Below are positions 12,507 through 33,628 of a stretch of 64,000 nt of DNA, piece after piece. This stretch comes from Portunus trituberculatus (lineage: Eukaryota > Arthropoda > Malacostraca > Decapoda > Portunidae). Every line of letters starts with the position of its first letter. Position 1 is the first letter of the stretch. The stretch is taken from NCBI RefSeq assembly GCF_017591435.1, contig NC_059293.1, forward strand, positions 20,688,589 to 20,752,588, given 5' to 3'. Below the pieces are notes generated by a model. That model had not been told where the DNA came from. It worked only from the letters and a program-made list of their open reading frames with translations, and searched no databases. The translations under genes were made by a program, and so were the position numbers.

Positions 12507-12510
<4 letters not shown>
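12213..12510 (+). mobile_element. tRNA-Val-derived SINE
   Basis: The head 12213-12287 is tRNA-like: an A-box region (TAGCTCAGTGGTTAGAGCG), an anticodon loop CTTCACAAG with CAC (valine) and a B box GGTTCGATTCC. A tRNA-unrelated body of about 220 bp follows, running directly into the (CA)n(GA)n microsatellite at 12508. I recall near-identical elements as very abundant in crab genomes. It is read as a SINE and not a functional tRNA gene because the body continues without a Pol III T-run after the tRNA part and the acceptor stem is imperfect. It lies downstream of OCIAD1. Confidence 0.8.
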
Positions 12511-12707
<197 letters not shown>

Positions 12708-12971
12708 TTGGCAGTCCCTCAAGAGTAAATTGAAGTTTTAGTCCTTGCACCTTCATGGAGAGACAAGCACATCCTGACAGTTTAAAACCCATAATAATAA
12801 AAACATTGATACATTTCTGAGTATACATATTAGGCACTTAATACTGAAATTCTTTCTATTTCTCTCCCTCTCCTCTCATTATCTAGTCACTCAACCACTC
12901 ACAAAGGCAAAAGGAGAAAGAGAAAGAGAAAGAGAGAAAGAGAGAGAGAGATAGAGAGAGAATGGGATATT

Positions 12972-15721
12972 TCACTCATACACATCATCACCATACTGAT
13001 TTTTCCTGACTGGTCTGGGCACATTGGAGGGAGGAGCAGGTGGTGGTGGTGGCACAGGAGGAATATCTTGAGGACCTTCACCTGCAGAAGAAAATTAAAA
13101 ACATGCATAAGGAACCTTGCTCCAAACCAAACTGTCCAAGCTGTGTGACTGATCCCTGTAGCAAGTAAGTTTACCTGGGGAAGGCCTGCGGTATCTTTCA
13201 GCCATCTTATTTACGTAATCCTCTCGATTCTTGCGTCGCAGTTCTTGGTAAGACGTGGGAGGAGATGCAGCAGTGGTAGACTGATCAGTGTAGGGACTCA
13301 GAGCTGGTAGAGAGTGGGGAAAGTAATGTTAGTGCAAAGTTATGTTTTTTTGGATATATATCACTCATTATATGCAAGATCTTTCCTTTATATTGTGGAA
13401 AAGCATATTTCAAAGCCAATGATGTGTAATTATGCCAAAGAAAACAATCCAGGGAGAAAATATAATAAAAATAGGTACATATATTCCACAACACACTAAC
13501 ACTTTCCCAGGAGGCACCAGACATATTGTAGAAAAATTGGAAACTTACACAAATTCCCATGCTTAGGCAGATAATAATTCAGAATAGAAAGTTACTCAGC
13601 CCAATAAAAATGTGTGTCTCTTACATTCAGTCACTCCACGGTGGTAGTCATCCAGGCTTTCATTGTGGTCCCTCAGGTCTGGGCGGTGGTCATCAAATAT
13701 TGGTTCAGTTGATGCCTCGCCCTCAGTCTGTGATGGGCCAAGGGTGAAGCCAGCCTCCATTCCCAATCTGTGCCAATGAAAGAACTTGTTTTATCTATAT
13801 CTAGTAATTTTGCATCTATTCATATATGAGTATTGATGTATTTGACCAGGTGTGGTATGTTAAAGCTTCTAGTGTGGTACAGTGGTCCAAAAGAGTATTC
13901 CTTTACATCAAGGATTGGCAGGACAAAGTGTGATGTGTGTAGTGTTTTGTCTAGGCCCCCTCAAGTGGGACTGTCCTCATAATAGTAATTTTACAAGATT
14001 AACTCAAGCTCACAATGTCTGAACTTTTGACTAAACAAGAAACAAACATACCAAACATAAAAATAAGGAAAAGCATTATAAACAAATAAGTATAATGGAA
14101 CAAAAGCAGCACTCACACCACCATGACCACCACCACAACAAAAAGACACCAAACTTACGTCTCCTGAAAGCCAATCCTTCCCTTCCGCTTCCTGAGGGCT
14201 TCTGCAAGGGGACTGTTGGGAAGCTGCATGATCTTCTCTGCACAAGCATTCTGGTACGACAGCTTGCCTATAAAGTAACCAGCAGCAACGGCACCAATGA
14301 TCTTCGGGGTGTAGCCAAACCTGCTGCTGGTTTTGAGTATACCTATATAGGAGGGAGGAGGTGGTCATAGGTGGTGGTGGTGGTGGATGATTGGATAAGA
14401 CATGAGTAACATTTAAATAAGAAAAAAGATGGGATATACAAACGGAGGAGGAGGAGGACTAGAAAGTGATGTAATGCAGAGGAAGAACAAAAAACAGCAC
14501 TTATTGATCAACACAAGCGGAAGAGGAGGAAGACGAGGAGGTGGAGGAGAAGTAGAATTAGAAGGAGAAAGAGAAGTAGAAGAATAAGGAAAAGGAGGAG
14601 AAGGAGAAGCAGTACTGAGTATAGGTTGAATAAAATTAATAGAGGCAGAATTAAGGTAGAACAAAAATACCATCAATAAAAATATATGTGTCACCTTTGC
14701 GCATGGCTAAGGTAGCGGCGGTGGAGAAAGCAACAGCCAGCGGAACAGAGCGGAAATAGAAGGATTCACGATTGCACTCCCTCAGGACCCTCAATTCCTC
14801 TTGGGTGAACACAGGCTTCTGAAATACAATGATGGAGTCACTACCTCAGTAACATTATACCAAAGCCAACTAAATGTAAAATAAAACTGAAAATACTAAA
14901 TCATTACGTATATGACTTTAACCTTTCAGTACCATGATGTGTTTCCACATTTATTCTTTTTACTATTTGGTGATTCTATACAGCTTCAGAAACTCATGTA
15001 GGGATTAGAATATTGAAGACTGTGGCCATAAATCTTCTGACCTCCATAGACCCTTCCATATGTCAATAAAATGGTCTAATCGTACACAAATATCAATGTA
15101 AATAATGTGTCCTAGTATTGAAGGGGTTAAAACCATAGTTAGGTTAGATTAGGCTACACCTTACCCCATTTCCCCAAAAATATGACATCTGATCCTTAGA
15201 CTTTTCATAAATGCCCAAGATTGCTCTCCCTACCTTAAAACCACAGCTTGATTGAAGGGTAGGGGGCTGGACCCATAACAAAGGATTACCACAAGTTTAA
15301 TCAATATGTCTATAAATGAATTGATCACATACAACCACAAATATACACCACATATACAAAATGGTAACCCCTTCAGTACTGGAGCGCATTCTCATCATGA
15401 ACTTCTGGTGTGATTCGACGATTTTATTTACATTACAAAGGGTCTATGGAGGTCTGAAGATTAAATGGCCAGAGTCTTCACTATTTTAATCCCCATACAA
15501 GTTTCTGAAGCAATATGAAACCACCAAATAGTAAGCAGAATGAATATGGAAATGAGTCCTGGTACTGAAGGGGTTAATGATATCATATACGTTCCTGATT
15601 TCATAATGCATTTGGTTTCATAATATATCGTGTCTAATCTTCTCTCTTGGTGCTTGTATATGTGGTGATCTTCCTCTCGCAAGCAAAATAAGACGGAATC
15701 CACAACACAGTAAAGAAAACA

Positions 15722-15752
<31 letters not shown>

Positions 15753-15875
15753 GTTGCTTTCATAACCTTTACACTTCTCTCATCTTCAGTGTTCCTACAA
15801 GTGATACTTCCCTCTCATACTTACAAATTGATCATCTTGTCCACCGTGCCTTCCCTGTCCTCCCTGAAGAGCCAT
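12972..15875 (-). CDS. OCIAD1: OCIA domain-containing protein 1 (asrij)
   Basis: Six coding exons with GT/AG borders and continuous phase: 15875-15825, 14818-14695, 14342-14159, 13767-13625, 13303-13175, 13081-12972, giving 246 residues (human OCIAD1 has 245). Exons 2-3 encode the OCIA domain: TQEELRVLRECNRESFYFRS, then two hydrophobic segments (PLAVAFSTAATLAM and IIGAVAAGYFIGKLSY), then a CAEKI..LPNSPLAEALR stretch typical of the family. The tail keeps SYQELRRKNREDYV and ends KNQYGDDVYE, matching the conserved C-terminus. OCIAD1/Asrij is an endosomal and mitochondrial membrane protein that affects JAK/STAT signalling, blood-cell maintenance and electron-transport assembly (family knowledge). 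Intron 1 holds two inverted MITE copies. The start is the first ATG of the frame and gives a short hydrophilic N-terminus as in orthologues. Confidence 0.95.
14928..15130 (-). mobile_element. TTAA-flanked MITE, copy D (in OCIAD1 intron 1)
   Basis: Begins TTAACCTTTCAGTACCATGA and ends GTATTGAAGGGGTTAA, with TTAA on both sides. It has the same orientation as copy A and is inverted relative to copy E 233 bp away. Confidence 0.8.
15364..15577 (+). mobile_element. TTAA-flanked MITE, copy E (in OCIAD1 intron 1)
   Basis: Begins GTAACCCCTTCAGTACTGG (first target T changed to G) and ends GGTACTGAAGGGGTTAA. It has the same orientation as copies B and F, and forms an inverted pair with copy D in the same intron. 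Confidence 0.8.
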
Positions 15876-16323
15876 TGTCCTGTTGTGAGGAGAGAAGAGG
15901 ACACACACTAGCGGAGAGGAGACAGATAAACACTCCTCAAGACCCAAGAGTGCCGGACATCATTGTCATCACCAGCATCAACACAAGATTCTTTAAATGC
16001 AACAGGACCACAACACAGTAAAAAAAAGTTAATAGATAAAAGTTGATGGTGAAAGAAGAGGAAAAAAATAGGAAAAAAGTTGTAATGTGTGTTTGTGTAT
16101 GATCAGTCAATACGCCAGGAGTGAACAGTGTATAGACGTGGAGCCTTTTGATTTGGTAAGGTAGTGGAGTCTGCGGGGCGCTGCAGAAGTGTTCCATAGC
16201 GGGAGCGAGCCAGGGCAGACTGGAGGCACGAATGGTGGAACCAGTGCCTACCTTTCCTCCTTCATCAGCACCACACACACACACACATACACCATTATCT
16301 TGTATCCAATGAAAAACCAAGCC

Positions 16324-16417
<94 letters not shown>

Positions 16418-17005
16418 ATTAGACCTACATAAACTATGCGACAAGAAGGCAATATCAGCCAAGCCCATCTTCTCTTACTTCACGTTCAATGTGCAATGAC
16501 TGTGCAAATATTTGTAGCTTTTATTAGAGGATTCCTTCCCAAGTCAGTTAAATATACATTCTGCCAATTGATATCTGATTGATGTACATATACACAGCAA
16601 GATGGACGACACAGATGAGATACACTACACATTACTCGGTATATAAAGAAGAGAAAGAAAAGAAAAATCCACGGCTATATATAGAGCGTTTGAAACACTA
16701 AATGACCAAGGCAGCAGCAGCACTCACCAGTCACCAGTCACCGGTCACCAGTCACCTGCTTCTTCCCTTCGATAAGGTAGTGGGGTGACCTGTCATGCAT
16801 GAGTCACAGAGTAGGAGTCGAAGAGATCACCATGACAACGTTTTTCACACTATGACAGACCATTCGTGTAGTTTGACCTCACATGAATCTCATTACAAAA
16901 CACATGCTGCTCAATATAAAGATGTATGACTGGTTGCTTACATAAATATCCCAATTATAATACAATGATCATTCACATAAAAGACAGCAGATTAATGGTG
17001 TGGCC
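15876..17005. other. Intergenic, OCIAD1 5' side and downstream side of the PUB-like gene
   Basis: Holds the probable OCIAD1 promoter and 5' UTR just above 15875, a 90-bp (CT)n array (16326-16415), CACCAGT-type short tandem units near 16727-16757, and a TTTATT (minus-strand AATAAA) at 16520-16525, about 480 bp below the stop of the PUB-like gene. That site is a candidate poly(A) signal, not proven. Confidence 0.5.
16326..16415. repeat. (CT)n microsatellite
   Basis: About 90 bp of uninterrupted CT dinucleotide between OCIAD1 and the PUB-like gene. Confidence 0.95.
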
Positions 17006-26153
<9,148 letters not shown>

Positions 26154-27743
26154 CTGCCAGGGAAATGCAAGCTTCAGGGAGTCACTGAATCTAAGGAAAA
26201 ATGTCTAACTCTATCATCAACAACAACTGCCACTGAAAATCTTATCTATACTTTCTTTTATTGCCACAGTGAAAGATGTAACACGGTGGCAGTCAGAAAG
26301 GCAGTGTGGTTTTACATCCAGGTCTAATTTTGTGAGTTACATAAACAGAGTATGATGTGAGCTTCAAAGTGTTGAATATAATACGCCACGTAAATCTCTG
26401 ACAAATCTGCTCTCCAGACTGAATGGCGTGCACAGTCTGCTAGCTCTCAGATGCTCTAGCTCACTTCTTAACTACTTGGCTGCCATCCACCGCTTCACCT
26501 CCTTCATGACACTTACCACTCAAAAATGAAAGGTGTTGACTATCCTTCAGTGTTGCCGCGAGTGTGCTTCGGCTTATGTGCAAGAGTGAGCGAGTCCTGC
26601 AGAAGTCCCGTATCCCATGTTGCTGTCCCCGCCCACCCCCGACACCTGAGAACACCTGGCTTGTACCTTCAAATACGCACACTACAGTCACCAAATCTGA
26701 AAGAAAATTTTGAATTGTGGTTAGTTAAATCCTTCACACACACACACACACACACACACATACCGATGCCACTTTTGTGCGATTCCCACGGTGGTGGGAG
26801 CCATCAGTAGTTAAAAAGTCTTACTTCAAGCTACTTTTAATTATAATAGTACTGTCAAGCTCCCCCGTCACAAAACCAATTGTCAGTGTCACTGCCTCAC
26901 TGGTAAAACCATTATTTTTTTCTATTATTAGACACACAAAGTCATTCAGATGTGATTCGCCACCGCCGTAGCTCCTTTAGGAATTCTACGTCACTTCTGC
27001 ATAATCAGTGTAGCTATCATCTTTCAGTCCAACACTAACAGGGAGAAATTATCAGCTGCCTTTCAGCACCACAGCTTGTGGGGCAGTGCAGTGGTGTGTT
27101 TACCTTCCCAGCGATACTTGCCAGCTCTCCTCTCCACTACCTCTGCCCAGCCTTATAAATGTGCCCTTACCAAACCCTCTGTCCGCTTGCCAACACCTGC
27201 CGTCCCCTGCACCCATTCATCTGACCTTAGAATCACCCGTATGCGGTGACGGGGCTGTCAAGATCAACTGAATGCTAGTTGAATTTCGGTGACCATCATG
27301 GTTCATTGGTAAACGAGACATACATCCCGAGTGTCCTATTAGAGGTCTAGTTCTCGGCTGTCCCTCTTTCTTGGGTTAACCTTTAGGTAAATTGTTCACT
27401 GATTCAAAAAACGAGACAATACACAACACTCATCAGGCTGGAAGATATCCTTCTTGAAAGTCACCTTCTTCAACGGGTTCAGCTTCATCCACTATTTGTG
27501 AGGCTGTCATACCTTGAGTCACTTTGCGATGCGATTACTTAATCCACAATACGTGAGTGTGTGTAACCTTCAGTCACTTCATGTTCATTTCATCCACAAA
27601 CGGTCACAAAGATCATGATAGCAAGCACCACACGTTGTTGCAAGAAGCGCTCGGTCACGAAACATCATGCCGTAGCACAGCAAATGAAGCACAAGCATGA
27701 TGCAGAGGTGCCAGCCAGACACCCACCCACACACCCACTCACA

Positions 27744-27763
27744 TACACACACACACACACACA

Positions 27764-27830
<67 letters not shown>
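27744..27830. repeat. (CA)n(CT)n compound microsatellite
   Basis: About 22 bp of CA followed by about 62 bp of CT. Confidence 0.95.
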
Positions 27831-27833
<3 letters not shown>

Positions 27834-28129
27834 CCCTACCACCTACCACTACCTACCACCATTGTTCCGGAAGGTGGTGGTGGTGGTGGTGGTGATGGAG
27901 GTCACGGTGCGCCAAGCCTTCCTCCTTCCCCTCTCTTCCTCCTCCTCCTCCTCCCGGCTTGACAGGCGCCGTCTATCGTTCTCAGTCACTCTTTTATTGG
28001 TCACCATTTACTAATCATTTGCCTAACACTAATTTGCTTTTGTTCGCAAGCATTTATTCCTTATCAGCAATGGCGGTATCAGCTGCAGTACCACCATAGT
28101 AGTGATAATACTAGGCTACTGCTGCTGCC

Positions 28130-28145
28130 GATGATGATGATGATG

Positions 28146-28216
<71 letters not shown>

Positions 28217-28240
28217 TATAATAATAATAATAATGGTGAT
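28130..28240. repeat. (AAT)n trinucleotide repeat
   Basis: GAT units pass into about 90 bp of AAT units with one interruption. Confidence 0.95.
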
Positions 28241-29480
28241 AGTGATAATAATATTGACAAATGAAAGAAAGTGTAGCATAAACAGAAGAAGCAATAACAG
28301 TTGTGTTTTGTGCGCGAAGTCAAGTCTTACATCGCTAGGGCAGCGAGGAGCTACATCTATTAATAGTAGTGAGACACGTTCAGTATGTGCCCAGATACGG
28401 CGTCTGACTGATAGAAATTCTGGGAAGTTTGAAAATACTCTTTAACTTCAATGAAAATGTTCAAGTAAAGAAATTAGGACACTATTGTGGTGATGATACT
28501 ACGCTGTCTACTGAGAACTTGGAGACACACGAAGCTTTGAGGTGTGTGTGTGTGTGTGTGTGTGTAAGGGGGGGCCGCTGCACCTTACTGACTCAGATGC
28601 TTACCAGTATTCTAAGTGACAAACGAATGTACCGTGGTTGAGAAAAACCGATAGATTAGTAGCGTGAATCCATTCCCGTGTATACAAACAGTGCAGCCGA
28701 TGAAGCCCTGAGACAAGTGCTGCGGTGCATATTATGGCAGAGGATGTTGTGTTATTTGCCGCCAGGATCGCAGTGCCTATACTAATTCTCTTAGGAAAGT
28801 AGCAGACACACACATGACACTTATCCTAGTGAGGCAAGCAGCGGGCAGACAGTCACGCAGTATATGGGCGTCACTTGCTGGGTTTGTGCAGAGGTGCGAT
28901 TGGGTTCTGGCACGAACTCTGCTGCATTCGCTCTCATTTATTTTCGGCAACCTGTTCACAGTAGTTGTCAACATCTCAGCTGGTACCACCATAAGGAAAC
29001 ACACAGTAATTACATGTATGACCGGAAGATGCATAAAGCTTCCTGAGGAAGAGCTCGGGACTGGCACGCACCTGTAAATAGTGTGAGTGGAACAGACCTG
29101 GCGCGGCAGCTGCGGCGGGGCACTAGGCAAGGCACTAAAATACAACCGGCGAGAAAAGGCACTAAGGTGCCGCCCTCTATCGGGACTCTCTTCACCTTCC
29201 GCAGCCACCCAGCAGGCCGGGCCAAATGAAGGTCCCTGATGCCAGCAGATGTGGGAGGTAGTGGCGGGAGATTGGCAAGTTTGTACAGGTTACTTCCCTC
29301 CCTGCCCCAACCCGCCTGTCCCAATGATGCCTTCCGTGACGCCGCGTCGCAGTGCAACAGCCTTCCGTGATTAGTGAAATGTTGGCGTGGTTTTGACAGC
29401 AGCCCAAAGATGAACAGACATGTCTGTTGCTTCGTCTGAAGAGACTATGGGCGGCAAGGGCTCTTACCCACGATTATGAC

Positions 29481-29631
<151 letters not shown>

Positions 29632-29688
29632 CTTGGGTAACAATACGTAATATGTGACACAGTTTTGACATTGTCATGAGTAAACCGC

Positions 29689-29724
<36 letters not shown>

Positions 29725-30051
29725 CTATTCTAAGGGTACTACAATCTATTTCTACAATATTTACAAGACTTAAAATAGAAAATATACAAGATGGTCAGCA
29801 TGTAAATGGAGCACTGTTCTTTTCACTTCACTAGCACTATTCACGCACTGCACTACACTGAGTGTCACGTCACAAAGAGTGTCAGAGGAGTTGGCAGTGT
29901 CTGTCTCCACTTATGTGCCATCAGTTTGACACTGTGTGTGTTCATCTCCTGGACGTGAGGCACTTTCTTTTATTACAACAATAGTAAGTCAGGTCGCCTC
30001 GTGAGGACCGCAAAATCTGCTATGGCCCGTGTCCTTATGTAATTTCTATGT

Positions 30052-30102
<51 letters not shown>

Positions 30103-30868
30103 ATGATTTTACATAAGGGAACAAAAAGAAAGAAAAAAGCTTTCTTTTCGGTGAGAGCGAAAGGTTCTGGGTATAATGATATAAATAAATGCACCAAAAT
30201 AGCAAATAGTTGTAGTAGGCTCGTGGTGGCTAAGGTTGTGGCAGCAGCAGCAGCAGTCAGGCGGTCAGCCGTCAGCAGTGAGCTAAACAAGGAAGCTGCA
30301 CACCAAGGCGACCGTGACACTGGAAAGTTAGTGGTGGTGTCCTGGTGCAGCGGTGGTGGCTGTGCTGTGTGCCTCACCAGACCTAACCTCACCAAATCAC
30401 CACGAGAGGAAGCATTAGAGAGACCAGCAGTGAAAGTAGTAGCTGGAAATATATGATCTGGTGGTGAGGGAGACAATAACAGCCTTGATGCTTGGAGGCC
30501 GTCACTGACTCACTATCAGCACCACCACTGACAACTAACTAGACCGTGGCACAGGTGAGCTCATGTAATAAAGTGTCATTACCTAGTCTAGTGCCTGGAT
30601 TAAACTGCCCTGTCCAGCACTGTGAGTTGACTGTGCCCTGGGCTGCGGGTATGGGAAAGCCAGCCACTCTCATATTCACTAGCACTATTAAGGTCGATTT
30701 CCAAACAGCACTGCGTCTCTGATTGTATTTTATGTTTCTTGTGTGTGTGTCACCAGAAGACATATGCTGAACACTGTCCCACTGGGTTTACTTTCTGGTG
30801 TCTGCCATGAATGTTCCAGATACATGTCCCTGCTCTCAAATAAGGTCACATTCCATAATAGGTGAATC

Positions 30869-31036
30869 TTAACCCCTTCAGTACTGGGATGCATGTTTAC
30901 CTTGAGTTTAGGATGTGATTAGACAGTTTTATTTGGATTAGGAATGGTGTACGGAGTTCAGAAGATTAATTTTTTACCTGTGTAAAATAGTAACCAAAAT
31001 AAATATGAAAATGCGCCCTGGTAATGAAGATGTTAA
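30869..31036 (+). mobile_element. TTAA-flanked MITE, copy F (internally deleted)
   Basis: Starts TTAACCCCTTCAGTACTGGG and ends GGTAATGAAGATGTTAA. At 168 bp it lacks about 45 bp of the internal sequence present in the longer copies. It lies about 320 bp upstream of the STIMATE start codon. Confidence 0.75.
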
Positions 31037-31355
31037 CAATAGCTACTCCTTATCTATTCAATTGCTGCCCCTCTCAGGACAAACATACATAAGAACCTGA
31101 TGGAAAGTGAGTTTTTTAAGGTGTAGCAAAAATTTAGGGACAAAACGCCATCTTTTGTGAAGCATTTTATAAATAAGTAACAAAAAAGAGTTTCCGTTTG
31201 CTGCCCCCCCTCCTTTTACAGATCCCTATTTCCATTTTTATCCTTTCCTGCAGATGGACATGTACCCATCAACTTTCTGAAACCCATCATCCCATGACTC
31301 CAAAGAAGAGTATTCATCATCATCAGCATAGTTAAATATATGAGAAAGTCCAAGA

Positions 31356-33198
31356 ATGTCACAAAACAGCCCACCAGTTCCTCTGATCAATTCCACCGTC
31401 GATGCCAGCGTGTGTGGGAAAGATGCCCTCACTGATAGCTATGGCTGGTTTGTGCAAGTCCTGCTTGCCTCACTGGCATTTGGATTGCTAATATGTAAGT
31501 ATCACACTGAATTCATTCATTGTGAATGTTAGATTTTATGGCACTGGTTCATTCCCTTTGTGGTTGCCTAGGGAATGGGCTGGGCACACATTCTTTGCCC
31601 AGCAAGGGGAGTGGAAATAAGATATGACGTCTTACTTAGCTTTTGTTTCCCATTAAAAGAAATTATTCCATATTGACAAAAGCAAAAAATACAATTTTTT
31701 TACATTTATACTGATGTGACCATTGTTTCTCAGTGAAAAGATTCTGTGAACCAAAGAAACATAGAAGATCATGGCTAGTTTGGTTTTATGACACCTCCAA
31801 GCAAGGCCTGGGAGCAATGATTGTTCACTTCTGTAATGTCTTCTTATCTGAAGCATTCAAGGGAGATCCCTGTACCTGGTGAGCAATATATTCATATGAG
31901 ACTGTATAATAGTTCTCACATATGCTGATTGTTATACATTTTTAATCTTCTGTGTTAATTTACTAACATTGGTTTGGCATGGTTTTTCAAAGAATGGCAT
32001 GCAGTGCTAATAATGTAATACTATGATTTAATCCCTTAGGTACATCATCAGCTTCCTGCTGGATTCCACCCTTGGTTTGGCCATTATCTGGGCTGGGATT
32101 CGTCTCAGCATCTACATTGGCCAGAAGAATGGCTGGCCTACTATAATCTTTGGGGAATATGGTGAGTATAGTAAGACACTTTTTTTGACTTGTGTAATTG
32201 GATTAGTTGCTATATTGTTAGATTTTGGAGGGTACCTCCAAAAATTTTATTTTTTCCCTTTATGTATGGCTGACATTTCTCTTGAAGAGAGGTCAAGATG
32301 AGATGTTTGCATATTGGTTTATCAGTTCCATTGCTCCTTCTCTTTGACAAATCCCTTTGTAAAATCCAAGAAACACAGTGGTAGTATTTTTCCAAATCTT
32401 TCTATCTACAGGTCGACCACCATCAGTGCGGGCGTGGGGCCACCAGTGTGCCCTGTATGTGGGCATCATGGTGGTGGAGAAGATCATTATAACGGGACTG
32501 TTAGCATTGCAGTTCTGGGCCAGTGTGCGGGAGCTCATCCTGGCCCCCATCACAAGCCCTCAAGCTCGAGTTGTCATTGTGGTTCTAGTCATACCATTCT
32601 TTGTCAATGTAAGTAGTGCCTCATTGGAACACCTTGTTTACTATTGTGATATTGGTTGTTTCTTGGGGACAGATGTAAAAAAAAGTGTTCTGCAATTTAG
32701 GACATGATCTGATTGGGGACTTTTTTCTAGGCCCTCATTTTCTGGGTGACTGACAACTTCCTGATGGTGAATGTGAGGAAGATAACAAGAGGTGATGGTA
32801 GTATGCGTGAGAGCAACTCTTCCTCGGGGATGTCCAGGGTATACTCAAAGGTCAGTAACTTGCACTCCTTTATGTTATGTTCCTAGCACCTTGACAGGAT
32901 TCATGTCAAAATATGTTTTCAAAATAACTTATTGCCATTTAACTCTTGTAGATGAATGCAAATTGATAAAGGCCCATTACTTGGTCTTACCTCAGCAGGC
33001 AGCCTGTGTGTTTGTCCCTTTAATTAAGTCTTGTGTGATGACTAGGGAACCGTCTGTCTGCAGGTACATTACAAGCGGCCCAACACTCTCCATGAAGATG
33101 AGTCTGATGTGCTTCTCTCGTCCTCCTCCAATGACGATGAGCTGCTGGGGAGAAATGAGAACCTACAGGAGAGATATGTTGGGCACATCAGCACATGA
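31356..33198 (+). CDS. STIMATE: STIMATE / TMEM110, STIM1-activating ER membrane protein
   Basis: Six exons in continuous phase: 31356-31494, 31734-31878, 32040-32161, 32412-32608, 32731-32850, 33064-33198; 285 residues (human about 294). An in-frame TGA at 31341-31343 fixes the ATG at 31356. Hydrophobic segments are GWFVQVLLASLAFGLLI, AMIVHFCNVFL, IISFLLDSTLGLAIIWAGI, YVGIMVVEKIIITGLLALQF and VVIVVLVIPFFVNALIFWV. Family signatures include KRFCEPKKHRRSWLVWFYDT, SKQGLGAMIVHF, FGEYGRPPSVRAWGHQCALY and FFVNALIFWVTDNFLM. The tail is acidic and Ser-rich (DESDVLLSSSSNDDELLG), as in the vertebrate protein. STIMATE is a multi-pass ER protein that promotes STIM1 conformational change and supports ER-plasma membrane junctions in store-operated calcium entry (family knowledge). 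No frameshift or missing region was seen. Confidence 0.95.
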
Positions 33199-33390
33199 AG
33201 TCCAGAGCAGCTTGGTAGCAGGTTATTACTTTATAGGAGTGGTATGTCATTATTTTTATGAATAACCAAAAGAGCTATCTTAGATCAATTCAATTTCTTA
33301 AGTTAGTACTTTTATATTTTTGAATGCTCACATGTATTTTAACTGAATTTCTTTTTATTATATGAGCTAATGATAACAGTATTGTAGTAC

Positions 33391-33427
<37 letters not shown>

Positions 33428-33548
33428 GTGAGTATGATTGGATCTTCTGAACTAGTCTCATATGTTTATATTAAATAAGGCATTATTTACTCATGTAATT
33501 TTATGCCAGAAGAACAATCTTTTTAATGCAAAGCTATAATATTGTCCA

Positions 33549-33628
<80 letters not shown>

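Noticed and set aside
13835..13975. Possible SINE remnant (GTGTGGTACAGTGGTCC)
   Set aside because: Only about 17 bp resemble the SINE head at 39107; no B box is visible.
30100..30456. 118-residue plus-strand frame as a gene
   Set aside because: Lys/Ala/Arg-biased text next to a CT array with no domain or splice context; better explained as intergenic.
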